Shown: positions 33,476 to 43,108, numbered from the stretch's first letter. The stretch is DNA of 64,000 bases from Pseudomonas sp. 14P_8.1_Bac3 (GCF_025466085.1 NZ_JANLOD010000049.1:248001-312000), one strand, 5' to 3'. Numbers and translations are program-made. Notes: a model not told the origin generated them from the sequence alone.

Positions 33476-34914
33476 TAAAAGACTACGAATCGCAGAAAGA
33501 ACTTCGCGACGGTTATGACTTTTGCATCATCGGCGCGGGGCCGGCCGGTATTACGCTGGCCCTGAAGCTGGCCGGCAACGGCCGGCATGTGCTGCTTATC
33601 GAGGGCGGGGGGCGCGAGTATTCGCCGACCTCGCAAGACCTCTATCAGTGTCCATCGACAGGTCTTGAAGTCTACGCCGAGGAAACCCGCCTGCGTTTTC
33701 TGGGCGGCACCTCCAATCACTGGGCCGGCCGTTGCCGTCCCTTCGAACCGTCCGACTTCAGCGTGGGCCCTCCGGTGCATTTGCCCGGTTGGCCGATCCC
33801 GTTTGCCGAGATCGAGCGGCATTTGCCGGAAGCCATGGCCATTGTGGACCTTCCACCGAACGCCGGCTTCAAGGCGATCAATCCTGCTCTGGACGGTGCC
33901 GACTTTGAAGCGGATCGTTTCCTGCTCAGCCCACCGACGCGATTTGCACAGAAATATGCCAAGGAACTCAATGAAACCGAGGGACTTGATGTCTTCATCA
34001 ATTGCAACTGCGTCGATCTTGAATTCGACAGCAAGACCGGCCGCCTGGCGACTATCGTCGTCTCGGACTACAAACTGCATAAGGAGCGCGTGACGGCGAA
34101 GCAATTCATCCTGGCAACGGGCGCGATCGAGAATGCCCGGCAGTTGCTCAACAGTGAATCCCTGGCCGCGGGCGGCATCGTGACCAAGGATGGTTACGTT
34201 GGCAGGTGCTTCATGGAACACCTGAACGTCGAGCTCGGCACCTTCATCCTGAAAGAAGGGCAGGAAAAGGGGTCTCGCGAATATTTCACGACCGATGCCT
34301 TCGTGGCGGAGCACGGGTCGGGCAAAGGCAATGTGAGCGCCTCACTGGTGGCTGAAGTGAAATCCTACGGTCGAACCGCGGCGATCAAGAGCTTTTTCGA
34401 GAATCTGATCTGCGACGTGGGTGTGGAGAACAAGATCGAATTCATCACCAAGTTCGATTGTCCCGGAGATGGCGTGATCGGCACATTGATCGAACAGTTT
34501 CCCAACCCCGACAGCCGCCTCTCGTTGCTGGAAGAGAGGGATGCGCTAGGGGTGCGAAAGACCCACGTTCATTGGGAGCTGGCGCTTGCCGACCGAAATA
34601 CCGTGAAAGTCATAGGGCTGGAAATGGCCAAGTGTTTTGCCGACACGGGACTGGGCCTGGTCAAGCTGGAACAGTGCGTGTATGACGTCGACGTGCCACT
34701 GAAGGTCAATCCCCATGCCCACCATATGGGCACTACCCGGATGGCCAGTTCGCCTGATTTCGGGGTAGTCGACGAGAACTGCAAAGTGTTCGGTGTAGAA
34801 AACCTGCATGTGGCGGGCAGCAGCGTTTTTTCTACCGGCGGTGCCTCCAATCCGACGATGCCTCTTCTGCAGCTTGCGCTCAGGTTGGCGGAGCATTTGA
34901 ATAGCTTGAGTTAG
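33472..34914 (+). CDS. GMC-family FAD oxidoreductase
   Basis: A 480-residue protein. The FAD-binding motif is IGAGPAGITLALKLAG (about 18-33); LRFLGGTSNHWAGR follows, and the C-terminal GMC domain has HHMGTTRMA and GASNPTMPLLQLALRLAEHL. It oxidises an alcohol or sugar carbon. It has no signal peptide of its own, but its start overlaps the small Tat protein, so it may be exported as a folded pair. In an EPS locus it could oxidise a sugar residue of the polymer. The substrate is unknown. Confidence 0.85.
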   Translation: MIKDYESQKELRDGYDFCIIGAGPAGITLALKLAGNGRHVLLIEGGGREYSPTSQDLYQCPSTGLEVYAEETRLRFLGGTSNHWAGRCRPFEPSDFSVGPPVHLPGWPIPFAEIERHLPEAMAIVDLPPNAGFKAINPALDGADFEADRFLLSPPTRFAQKYAKELNETEGLDVFINCNCVDLEFDSKTGRLATIVVSDYKLHKERVTAKQFILATGAIENARQLLNSESLAAGGIVTKDGYVGRCFMEHLNVELGTFILKEGQEKGSREYFTTDAFVAEHGSGKGNVSASLVAEVKSYGRTAAIKSFFENLICDVGVENKIEFITKFDCPGDGVIGTLIEQFPNPDSRLSLLEERDALGVRKTHVHWELALADRNTVKVIGLEMAKCFADTGLGLVKLEQCVYDVDVPLKVNPHAHHMGTTRMASSPDFGVVDENCKVFGVENLHVAGSSVFSTGGASNPTMPLLQLALRLAEHLNSLS

Positions 34915-34993
34915 TGGTTCTATCGTTTACTCGCGTAATGTAGTGGACTTGAATAGGCAGCCTCTGATTTCCAGGGGAGATTGGAGTGTTTTA

Positions 34994-36100
34994 ATGAGAG
35001 TGACGTTTGTATTGCCTGTGGCGAGCCTGTCTGGCGGGATTCGTGTCGTTGCCATTTATGCCCAGGCATTGTCTGAAAGGGGACACGAAGTCACCATCGT
35101 TTCCCAGCCTTATCCTTCTTCACCGCTGCGCAGGAAGATAAAGAGCTTCGTGACCGGAAAGGGCTGGCCGGTAACCCCGACAATTCCCTCGCATCTGGAC
35201 GGTCTTGGCCTTGATCACCGGGTGATCGATAAATACCGGCCTATGTCGGATGCCGATATTCCAGATGCAGATGTTGTCGTTGCCACTTGGTGGGAAACCG
35301 CTGAGTGGGTGAATGCGCTAAGTCCGTCGAAAGGCGTGAAAATGTACTTTATCCAGGGGCATGAGATTTTTCCTTTCTGCCCGGTGGACAGGGTGATAGC
35401 GACGTACAAAATGCCCTTGCATAAAATAACCATTTCCAAATGGTTGGTTGATTTGCTGCGAGTCGAGTATGGCCAGACGGATGTTGTCCTGGTCGGCAAC
35501 AGCGTTGATCATCAGCAATTTCACGCTGTGCCGAGGGGCAAACAGCAACGCCCGACCATCGGCTTTTTGTATCATGAAACACCGCTGAAAGGTGTTGATG
35601 TCACGCTTGAAGTCATCTCCAGGCTCGAGGCGAAATTTCCAACGCTTCGCGTGATCGCCTTTGGCAGCTTTCCGGCGACCGGTATGTTCCAGCTGCCCGC
35701 AAGCCTTGAGTTTTATCTTTCCCCGGATCAGGACTCCATTCGCGATTTGTATTCGCAATGTGATGTATGGCTGTCTGCAAGCCGCAGCGAAGGTTTCAAT
35801 CTGACGGCGATGGAAGCCATGGCATGCAGAACGCCCGTTGTTTCAACGCGTACGGGTTGGCCGGTGGAGGCAATTGCCAATTTCAAAAACGGCGTACTCG
35901 TTGATATCGACGACAGTGAGGCGTTGGCTCAGGGTGTGGAACATATTTTGAACTTGAGCGATTCGCAGTGGCGTGAGGTTTCAGAGATGGCCTTTCAGAC
36001 GGTGGCTCCGAGTACCTGGGAAAACGCTGCGAAACTGTTCGAGGCGGTTCTCGAAAGGGCGCTGGCGAACGAGACGCCAAGCCAAAGCGTTCGGCAGTGA
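34994..36100 (+). CDS. Glycosyltransferase family 4 (group 1)
   Basis: A 368-residue GT-B enzyme. The N-terminal lobe begins with VTFVLPVASLSGGIRVVA and the C-terminal lobe has SRSEGFNLTAMEAMACRTPVV, the E-x7-E retaining motif. It transfers a sugar to the growing lipid-linked repeat. Base composition is visibly more AT-rich than the flanking flippase copies, suggesting a different origin. GGAG lies seven bases before the ATG; an in-frame TTG at 34943 is less likely. Confidence 0.88.
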   Translation: MRVTFVLPVASLSGGIRVVAIYAQALSERGHEVTIVSQPYPSSPLRRKIKSFVTGKGWPVTPTIPSHLDGLGLDHRVIDKYRPMSDADIPDADVVVATWWETAEWVNALSPSKGVKMYFIQGHEIFPFCPVDRVIATYKMPLHKITISKWLVDLLRVEYGQTDVVLVGNSVDHQQFHAVPRGKQQRPTIGFLYHETPLKGVDVTLEVISRLEAKFPTLRVIAFGSFPATGMFQLPASLEFYLSPDQDSIRDLYSQCDVWLSASRSEGFNLTAMEAMACRTPVVSTRTGWPVEAIANFKNGVLVDIDDSEALAQGVEHILNLSDSQWREVSEMAFQTVAPSTWENAAKLFEAVLERALANETPSQSVRQ

Positions 36101-36227
36101 GGCGGCGATCCGCGCAGCCGACCTGGTACGGGCTTGCCAGGCTTATTAACCGGTGAAGGATAGATACTAGTGGAATGGCAAAACGCGACTATAGTACCTT
36201 CCCCTCATTGAGCCCGGGATTGTTGTC

Positions 36228-37613
36228 ATGCCATCAGCTGATTTATCGCCACCGTTGAGCCTGCGCAGGCGAGCGATATCTGCCGGGGCTTGGAATCTTG
36301 GGGCGATGGTGACGTCGCAAGTCATTCGCCTGGGCGGCAACCTGATCATCGCCCGGCTGCTGATGCCGGAAATGTTCGGCATCATGGTCATCGCCACCAC
36401 CGTTTCGATGGTGATTCATCTGCTGTCCGATGTCGGTTTGCGCCAGAACATCATCCAGAGCCCGCGAGGCAATGATCCGGCGTTTCTGAACACCTTGTGG
36501 TCCGTGCAGATCATCCGCGGCTTCATCCTGTTCGCTTCGACGTTGCTGATCGCCGGATTCGCCTGGTTCGCCCAGGTCATCGACTTGTGGTCGGCCAATT
36601 CCACCTACGCCGCGCCGGAGTTGCCCCTGGTACTGGCCGCGACGGGATTTTCCGCGATCATCTATGGTTTTCAGTCGACCAAAGTCGACCTGGCCGTTCG
36701 CGACTTCCAGCAAAAGAAAGTCGTGCTCGCCGAGTTTGCCTCGCAACTGTGCGGCCTGCTGGTGATGCTGGTCGTCGGTTATTTCACCCGGTCTATCTGG
36801 TCGCTGGTGGGGGCCGGTCTGGTCAGTGCCCTGGTCATGACGCTGCTCGGGCATGTGTGGTTTTCGGGGCCGCCTAATCGCCTGCACTGGGATCGCCCGG
36901 CGCTCAAGGAGTTGGTTGTCTTTGGTCGCTGGATGCTGCTGTCTTCGGCGGTCGGCGTATTGGCCATGAACGGTGATCGCATCTGGTTCGGCGGCAGCAT
37001 GTCGGCCGGCGAGCTGGGGGTCTACTCGATTGCGGTGTTGATTCTGGGCGCGCTGCAACTGGGCATGCAACGGCTGGTCGGCGCCGTGACGCTGCCGGCC
37101 TTCAGCGAGGCCGCACGCACCCACGATACTGCCCGGCTCCAGACGTTGTATTACCGTTTCAAGCTGGTGTTCGACCTGGCTTCACTGTTTCTGTGCGGGC
37201 TGTTCTGGACCATCAGTCCACTGCTCATCCGCCTCCTGTACGATGACCGTTATGCCGAGGCGGGCGGCATGCTGGCGGTACTTTCACTGTCTTTTTTCAC
37301 GTGGCGCTTCACTGTGGCGCATCAGGCCTGGCTCGCTTTGGGGCTGACCAAATACCAGGCCATGGACAACATCATTCGCGCCGCTTCGTTATGGGTACTG
37401 CTCCCCCTGTTGCTGGCTGTTGGCGGGGTGAATTATGCGATGTGGGGCGTCGCCCTGCATGCGTTGCCGACGCTGGTGCTGGTGGTGTATGTCAATCGCA
37501 AGGTGGGGTTGTTCGATCTCAAGCGCGAGTTGGTCGTGCTGCCGATGATGCTGGTCGGGGTGGCGTGTGGGGAATTGGTGTTGGGGCTGGCTAACTGGCT
37601 TCGGATCATCTGA
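36228..37613 (+). CDS. Wzx-type flippase, copy 2 (duplicate of the gene at 31876)
   Basis: A 461-residue flippase that aligns end to end with copy 1 with mostly conservative changes. About 90 bases upstream are also duplicated (CGACTATAGTACCTT and the segment before the ATG). The copies lie 4352 bases apart in the same orientation and flank the Tat-peptide/GMC/GT4 module. Function is as for copy 1. Two flippases for one locus is unusual; they may serve two repeat-unit forms, or the second may reflect module acquisition by recombination. Confidence 0.9.
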   Translation: MPSADLSPPLSLRRRAISAGAWNLGAMVTSQVIRLGGNLIIARLLMPEMFGIMVIATTVSMVIHLLSDVGLRQNIIQSPRGNDPAFLNTLWSVQIIRGFILFASTLLIAGFAWFAQVIDLWSANSTYAAPELPLVLAATGFSAIIYGFQSTKVDLAVRDFQQKKVVLAEFASQLCGLLVMLVVGYFTRSIWSLVGAGLVSALVMTLLGHVWFSGPPNRLHWDRPALKELVVFGRWMLLSSAVGVLAMNGDRIWFGGSMSAGELGVYSIAVLILGALQLGMQRLVGAVTLPAFSEAARTHDTARLQTLYYRFKLVFDLASLFLCGLFWTISPLLIRLLYDDRYAEAGGMLAVLSLSFFTWRFTVAHQAWLALGLTKYQAMDNIIRAASLWVLLPLLLAVGGVNYAMWGVALHALPTLVLVVYVNRKVGLFDLKRELVVLPMMLVGVACGELVLGLANWLRII

Positions 37614-37779
37614 ACGGTCGGATGGCTCCCCAGATGCTCAGGTATTCTTCGGGAGAAAGCATTTGTCGATTATCGGAGTGTCGGATTTCAGGCAGCGGGC
37701 TACGCTAAGGTTCACGGTATCGAGAATCAGGGGATGCACCCTGGCACTGACGTTTTTTTGAAGAATTGGGGCTAACAGG

Positions 37780-38397
37780 ATGATTGGTCTGCTAAAGCGC
37801 GCTATTGCTTATTACGCCAAAAGAACAGGGCGTGGAACTTCGCTCTATAAAAGGTTTTGTAAACCGGACGGCTATGAATGGGCTCAACACATGGCGCGGT
37901 GGGGGGGGCTTCACTCCATCGGAAAAGGCGTGTGGATCAACCTCGGGTGCAACATCACCGACCCCTCGATGCTGCGATGCGGGAACAACGTGGGTTTATC
38001 CGATTGCACGATATTCGGCCACGATGGCATCGTCGCCGTATTCAACGCGCGTGACGGACTGAAACTCGATTCTGTCGGCCCCGTTGATATCCGTGACAAC
38101 TCCTTCGTTGGCCATGGCGCTATCGTCATGCCCCGCGTAACGATCGGCCCGGATTCGGTGGTAGCCGCTGGCGCCGTGGTACTGCGGGATGTTCCGCCCG
38201 GTGTGGTGGTCGGGGGTAATCCAGCCAGGGTTATCTGTACGATGGAAACGCTGTTGAAGAACATCGAAGAGCGTTGCGCCACTTATCCGTGGATTGACCT
38301 CATCCGCCAGCGTGAAGGCGTGTATGACCCGGAACTCGAACCGAAACTGACAGCAATGCGAGCGGCGTACTTTTTTGGTGAACAATCCAATGGTTAG
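37780..38397 (+). CDS. Hexapeptide-repeat acyltransferase (WcaF/WcaB-like)
   Basis: A 205-residue protein with a left-handed beta-helix (imperfect hexapeptides from about residue 50 to 150, such as VGHGAIVMPRVTIGPDSVVA) and the closing GVVVGGNPARVI motif. It likely acetylates a sugar in the repeat unit. It follows flippase 2 after 166 bases that hold no recognisable element. Confidence 0.82.
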   Translation: MIGLLKRAIAYYAKRTGRGTSLYKRFCKPDGYEWAQHMARWGGLHSIGKGVWINLGCNITDPSMLRCGNNVGLSDCTIFGHDGIVAVFNARDGLKLDSVGPVDIRDNSFVGHGAIVMPRVTIGPDSVVAAGAVVLRDVPPGVVVGGNPARVICTMETLLKNIEERCATYPWIDLIRQREGVYDPELEPKLTAMRAAYFFGEQSNG

Positions 38398-39346
38398 TGC
38401 TCCTCTTGATGTGTTGGTCGTTAATTACAATACCGCAGGCCTGTTGCAACCGATGTTCAATGCGTTACGCCAACCCGACAGTGCGGCTCAAGCGCGCTAT
38501 CTGGTGGTGGACAATGCCTCGGTCGATAATTCGCTGGAGTGCCTGGCGGCTGTCTGTCCCGAGGCACTGCTGCTGGCCAATCACGACAATGTGGGGTTTG
38601 GTCGCGCCAACAATCAACTGGTCGAACACCTGCAGGGCAAGTACGCACTGCTCCTCAATACCGATGCCTTCGTGGCCGCTGATACCCTGAACAAGACACT
38701 CGATTACATGGAGGCTCATCCCGATTGCGGCGTCCTCGGCGTGCGCCTGGTGGGGCGAGAGGGCGATCTGCAGCCTTCGTGCCGCTATTTCCCGACGCCG
38801 TTGAATGTCTTTCTCTCACGCACGGGGCTTGAACGCTTTTTCCCGATGGTGAAGCGAGTCGATGACATGGAGTGGGATCATGCCTCGGTCCGCGAGTGCG
38901 ACTGGGTGCCGGGCTGCTATTACCTGATCCGCCGCGAAGTCATCGACCAGGTCGGCTTGTTCGACCCGCGCTACTTCCTTTATTACGAGGAGGTGGATCA
39001 CTGCAAACGCGTCAAGCAGGCCGGCTGGAAAGTCATTTACTACCCGGACACCACGGTGGTGCATATCGGCGGTGAAAGTGCCAAGTCGATTGTCGAGCTC
39101 AATGCCGTCAGCCGGCAGATACCCAAACTGCAAATCGAAAGCGAGCTGTTGTACTTCCGCAAGCATCACGGCGTGTTGGGGTTGGCCTGGCATATGTCAC
39201 TGGTGTTCCTGGGTGATCTGATCCTGGCACTCAAGGCCCTGCTGAAAGGCCGCGGCCGCGCCGCCATGAGTGCGTGCTGGGAACATGCCCGGGTGACCTG
39301 GGCGCTGCTGCGTGAGACCCAATTCGCGACCCAACCGACACGGTAG
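38390..39346 (+). CDS. Glycosyltransferase family 2, rhamnosyltransferase-like
   Basis: A 318-residue GT-A enzyme. LDVLVVNYNTAGLL starts the nucleotide-binding fold; NVGFGRANNQ and the metal-binding LLNTDA follow. WVPGCYYLIRREVIDQVGLFD and YYEEVDHCKR are hallmarks of the WbbL-like rhamnosyltransferase group. A hydrophobic helix near 260-280 may bind the membrane. Its ATG lies eight bases inside the previous gene. Confidence 0.88.
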   Translation: MVSAPLDVLVVNYNTAGLLQPMFNALRQPDSAAQARYLVVDNASVDNSLECLAAVCPEALLLANHDNVGFGRANNQLVEHLQGKYALLLNTDAFVAADTLNKTLDYMEAHPDCGVLGVRLVGREGDLQPSCRYFPTPLNVFLSRTGLERFFPMVKRVDDMEWDHASVRECDWVPGCYYLIRREVIDQVGLFDPRYFLYYEEVDHCKRVKQAGWKVIYYPDTTVVHIGGESAKSIVELNAVSRQIPKLQIESELLYFRKHHGVLGLAWHMSLVFLGDLILALKALLKGRGRAAMSACWEHARVTWALLRETQFATQPTR

Positions 39347-39354
39347 AAACCTTT

Positions 39355-39876
39355 ATGTTCGAAAACATACGCGCGGACTTGCGTGCCTACGCGGGTGATT
39401 GGGGCGCCCAGGGATTCTGGGTGATGCTGGTATACCGTTTCGGACGCTGGCGCTACAGCGTGCGGCCGGCACTGCTGCGCAAGTTGTTCTCCTTTATCTA
39501 CAAAGTACTTTTCAAACTGGTGCAGATCGTCACCGGGATCGAGCTGCCGTGTGAAGTGGTGGTCGGGCGTAACTTCGTCATCGACCACTTCGGCGGCATC
39601 GTCATCAGTGGTTACGCGCAGTTTGGCGATGATTGCCGCATCCGCAATGGCGTCGTCGTGGGCCTGAAGAACGTCAGCGAGCCCATTGCCCCGGTGATCG
39701 GCAACAACGTCGACATCGGCTCCGGGGCCAAGGTGCTGGGCAATATCCGCATCGGCAATAACGTCGTGATTGGTGCCAATGCCGTGGTGTTGATCGACGT
39801 GCCGGACGACTGTGTGGCCGTGGGCGTACCGGCAATCATCAAGAAACGACAACCTGCACAGGCAAAGGAAGGCTGA
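39355..39876 (+). CDS. Serine-acetyltransferase-like hexapeptide transferase
   Basis: A 173-residue CysE/EpsC-like acyltransferase with an N-terminal helical domain and a beta-helix from about residue 65 (FVIDHFGGIVISGYAQFGDD) to the closing VAVGVPAIIKKR. The GVPA-type end is typical of sugar or serine O-acetyltransferases; within an EPS locus a sugar acetyltransferase is preferred over cysteine synthesis. Confidence 0.82.
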   Translation: MFENIRADLRAYAGDWGAQGFWVMLVYRFGRWRYSVRPALLRKLFSFIYKVLFKLVQIVTGIELPCEVVVGRNFVIDHFGGIVISGYAQFGDDCRIRNGVVVGLKNVSEPIAPVIGNNVDIGSGAKVLGNIRIGNNVVIGANAVVLIDVPDDCVAVGVPAIIKKRQPAQAKEG

Positions 39877-39901
39877 TGGACTTTTTCGGTTGCGAGGCGC
39901 G

Positions 39902-40888
39902 GTGAACGCCTTGGTCAGTGGCATGGGCGTCGTGGTGATCGGGCGCAATGAAGGGCAGCGGCTCGAGCGTTGCCTGGCCTCGCTGGTCGATGCGGCGGAC
40001 CAGGTGGTGTACGTCGACTCTGGATCGACCGATGGCTCGGTGCAGAGGGCGCAGGCGCTCGGGGTGGCGGTGGTCGAGCTGGACATGACGATTCCGTTTA
40101 CGGCGGCCCGCGCGCGAAATGAAGGGTTTGCCCGCGTGCAAAGCCTGCTGCCGGACCTGCGTCATGTGCAGTTCGTCGACGGTGATTGTGAAGTGGTCGC
40201 GGGCTGGTTGTCCCGGGCCCAGGCCTTCCTCGACGCGCGGCCCGAGGTGGCGGTGGTCTGTGGTCGGCGCCGGGAACGCTTTCCTCAACGCTCGGTGTAC
40301 AACCTGATGTGCGACATCGAATGGGACACGCCGATCGGCGAGGCCAGGGCCTGTGGCGGCGACGCGTTGATGCGCGCGGACGCCTTCGCCGCAGTGTCCG
40401 GGTTTCGCGCGGAGCTGATCGCCGGGGAAGAGCCGGAATTGTGCGTGCGCCTGCGGGCGAAGGGCTGGAAGGTCTGGCGCCTCGACGAGGAAATGACCTT
40501 GCACGATGCCGCCATGACCCGCTTCGGCCAATGGTGGCGGCGCACGTTGCGCGGTGGCCACGCGTTTGCCGAGGGCGCTTTTTTGCATGGGGCCACGGCG
40601 GAGCAGCATTGGCGACGTGAATCGCGCCGGGCCTGGTTCTGGGGCCTGGGTGTGCCGCTGGCGACGCTGGTCGCCTGTTGGCTGGTGGGCGCGGCGGGGC
40701 TGCTGTTGCTGCTGATCTATCCTTTGCAGGTGATGCGTCTGGCCCGTCGGGGTGACAGGTCGACAAGGGAAAACTGGTTGCTGGCTTTTTTCCTGGTGCT
40801 GGGGAAATTTCCCGAGATGCTCGGGCAGGTCAAGTTTCTTTTGAACAGATTCGGCGCCGGCAAGACGGCGTTGATCGAATACAAGTGA
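39902..40888 (+). CDS. Glycosyltransferase family 2 with C-terminal membrane segments
   Basis: A 328-residue enzyme. GVVVIGRNEGQRLERCL begins the GT-A fold; VVYVDSGSTDGS and VQFVDGDCEV (metal-binding Asp) follow, and GGDALMRADAF and EEPELCVRLRAKGW form the acceptor part. Two membrane spans lie near 250-285. The best start is GTG at 39902, preceded by GAGG; ATG at 39923 has no ribosome site. Confidence 0.86.
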   Translation: MNALVSGMGVVVIGRNEGQRLERCLASLVDAADQVVYVDSGSTDGSVQRAQALGVAVVELDMTIPFTAARARNEGFARVQSLLPDLRHVQFVDGDCEVVAGWLSRAQAFLDARPEVAVVCGRRRERFPQRSVYNLMCDIEWDTPIGEARACGGDALMRADAFAAVSGFRAELIAGEEPELCVRLRAKGWKVWRLDEEMTLHDAAMTRFGQWWRRTLRGGHAFAEGAFLHGATAEQHWRRESRRAWFWGLGVPLATLVACWLVGAAGLLLLLIYPLQVMRLARRGDRSTRENWLLAFFLVLGKFPEMLGQVKFLLNRFGAGKTALIEYK

Positions 40889-40895
40889 GACGTTC

Positions 40896-41894
40896 ATGGA
40901 TTGGCTGACCATCAAAGGCGTGTTGAGCCTGCATCCCGGGTACTCGTTGAGGGCGTTGAAAAACAAACTCAAGATGCTGATCCTGGTGGCGAAAAATCGC
41001 GCAGCGCTGCAGGTGTTCCGGTCGCGCATGTCGACGGCGCTGGGCACCAACGGTATTCAGAAACTGGGGGCCGATTGCCTGGGTGTCGTGCAATGGCCCT
41101 ACGTCAGTAAAAACTGGGACGCTCCGGAACGACTGAACGCCATCGCCTCGCATTACGAAGTGGTCAGCAAACGCTGTCCGCACCTTTTATTGTCTGGCCG
41201 CGATGACAGCCTGGTTCTCGGTGATCTGGCCGAGTGGGCCGAGGGCTGCACGCTGGTGCTGGACCGCCCCGTATGGTTCATGCGCGAAGGGGAGTTGGTG
41301 CTGAACCTGTTTCAAGGCGATCTGCGCATCGCCTCACTGGGCTTCACGTTATGTCGTACGGATGCCGGGCTGTGCCTGTTTATCGGCGCGGTTCAAGGCA
41401 TTCACAAGGGCGTGGAGAGCGACAGGTCCTTGAGCATCTACCGGGATTTGACCAAGGCGTTTGAGGGGCTGCGTCCAAGAAGCTTGTTGATTGAGGTCAT
41501 CAAGCATATGGCGGTCAATCTCGGGGTCGGGAAGATCTACGCGGTAGGGGATCTGTATCGTCATCATCGCCATCCCTATTTCGGCGTAGAAAAAGCCCAG
41601 GAACTGGCGGCCAATTACGATGTGATCTGGCTGGAGCATGGGGCGATCCCGTCCGATCGAGAAGACTTCTTCGAGATCCCGATGGAGCCTTCGATCAAGC
41701 CACTTGAGACGATTGCGGCAAAAAAACGCGCGATGTACCGCCGGCGTTATGAGCTGCTGGACAGCACGTTCAAGAAAGTCGACAGCGTGTTGCCCGGCGA
41801 CCACGCTGCGAACGCCGGCCTGCTGGTTGAAGCAGTCGATCATCGTGCGGCTGTGGGCATGCCTGCCGCCGTCACTACCCCTAACGATATTTAA
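40896..41894 (+). CDS. DUF535 (VirK/YbjX) family protein
   Basis: A 332-residue protein of the VirK/YbjX family, recognised by the FRSRMSTALGTNG...VVQWPYVSKNW start, the LCLFIGAVQG block and the GVGKIYAVGDLYRHHRHPYF region. Members are linked to envelope changes and resistance to host defences but have no agreed biochemical activity. It lies eight bases after a GT2 gene and so belongs to the EPS operon; the function there is unknown. Confidence 0.8.
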   Translation: MDWLTIKGVLSLHPGYSLRALKNKLKMLILVAKNRAALQVFRSRMSTALGTNGIQKLGADCLGVVQWPYVSKNWDAPERLNAIASHYEVVSKRCPHLLLSGRDDSLVLGDLAEWAEGCTLVLDRPVWFMREGELVLNLFQGDLRIASLGFTLCRTDAGLCLFIGAVQGIHKGVESDRSLSIYRDLTKAFEGLRPRSLLIEVIKHMAVNLGVGKIYAVGDLYRHHRHPYFGVEKAQELAANYDVIWLEHGAIPSDREDFFEIPMEPSIKPLETIAAKKRAMYRRRYELLDSTFKKVDSVLPGDHAANAGLLVEAVDHRAAVGMPAAVTTPNDI

Positions 41895-41905
41895 GTCCGG
41901 TCCTT

Positions 41906-43108
41906 ATGCGCATCGCTTATTTCATCAATCAATACCCCAAGGTCAGCCACAGTTTCATTCGTCGCGAGATCCTGGCGCTGGAGCGTCAGGGTTTTGAGGT
42001 GCAGCGCATCGCCCTGCGCGGCTGGGACGCCGAGCTGGTGGATGCCGAGGACGAGTCCGAACGCAATAAGACCCGCTATGTGTTGCAGGGCGGCGTCAAA
42101 GAGCTGGTCATGCCCGTGCTGCGGGTACTGCGCGAGCGGCCTCGGCGCTTTTTTTCGGCGCTGTGGCTGGCGCTGCGCATGGGCCGGCGAGCCGACCGCT
42201 CCTGGCCGTACCATTTGATCTACCTGGCGGAAGCCTGCCGGCTGCTGCCTTGGCTGCAGGCATTCGGCGCCGAACATGTGCATGCGCATTTCGGCACCAA
42301 CTCCACCGAGGTGGTGATGCTGGCCAACGCACTTGGCGGGCCCGCGTACAGCTTTACCGTGCATGGTCCGGAAGAATTCGATAAACCGCAGTTCATTCAT
42401 CTGGGCGAGAAAGTCCGGCGCTCGGCATTCGTCGCGGCCATCAGTTCCTATGGGCGCAGCCAGATGTTTCGCTGGGTCGATCATGCGCACTGGCCCAAGG
42501 TGAAGGTGGTGCACTGTGGCCTCGAGCGGGCGTTTCACGACGTGCCGACGGTGCCGGTTCCGTCTGCGCCGCGGCTGGTGTGCGTGGGTCGTTTGTGTGA
42601 GCAAAAAGGTCAGCTGTTTCTGCTTGAAGCCGCTCGCATTCTGGCGGCGAAGGGCGTGGCGTTCGAAATCGTGCTGGCGGGCGATGGTGAGTTGCGTGCG
42701 CCAATCGAAGCCTTGATTGCCCAGCATGGCTTGCAGGCGCATGTGCGGATTACCGGCTGGATCAGCAGCGAGCAGGTGCGCGCGGAGATTCTTGCGGCAC
42801 GCGCGCTGGTATTGCCAAGCTTCGCCGAAGGTTTGCCGGTGGTCATCATGGAAGCCATGGCGTTGCGTCGCCCCGTCCTGACGACCTATGTGGCGGGCAT
42901 TCCCGAACTGGTACGCGAGGGCGAGAATGGTTGGCTATTTCCCGCCGGTGCCGTGGAGGAACTGGCGGCGGCGCTGGAGGACTGCCTTGCGCAACCTGTC
43001 GAGGTGTTGCAGCGAATGGGCGAGGCCGCGCATCGGCGCGTGCTGGAGCGACACGATATCGATACCGAAGCGGCCAAGCTGGCCGACTTATTCAAGGCGC
43101 ACGCATGA
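41906..43108 (+). CDS. Glycosyltransferase family 4 (WcaL/colanic-acid-like)
   Basis: A 400-residue GT-B enzyme. It starts IAYFINQYPKVSHSFIRREI, the pattern of WcaL-like galactosyltransferases; HAHFGTNSTEVVM and PSFAEGLPVVIMEAMALRRPV carry the acceptor and E-x7-E donor motifs. It overlaps the next gene by four bases (ATGA). Confidence 0.9.
   Translation: MRIAYFINQYPKVSHSFIRREILALERQGFEVQRIALRGWDAELVDAEDESERNKTRYVLQGGVKELVMPVLRVLRERPRRFFSALWLALRMGRRADRSWPYHLIYLAEACRLLPWLQAFGAEHVHAHFGTNSTEVVMLANALGGPAYSFTVHGPEEFDKPQFIHLGEKVRRSAFVAAISSYGRSQMFRWVDHAHWPKVKVVHCGLERAFHDVPTVPVPSAPRLVCVGRLCEQKGQLFLLEAARILAAKGVAFEIVLAGDGELRAPIEALIAQHGLQAHVRITGWISSEQVRAEILAARALVLPSFAEGLPVVIMEAMALRRPVLTTYVAGIPELVREGENGWLFPAGAVEELAAALEDCLAQPVEVLQRMGEAAHRRVLERHDIDTEAAKLADLFKAHA

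Noticed and set aside
39355..39876. Cysteine-biosynthesis serine acetyltransferase (CysE) linked to the sulfur island
   Set aside because: It is short, lies deep within the EPS operon between two glycosyltransferases, and is far from the sulfur genes; a sugar acetyltransferase is more likely.
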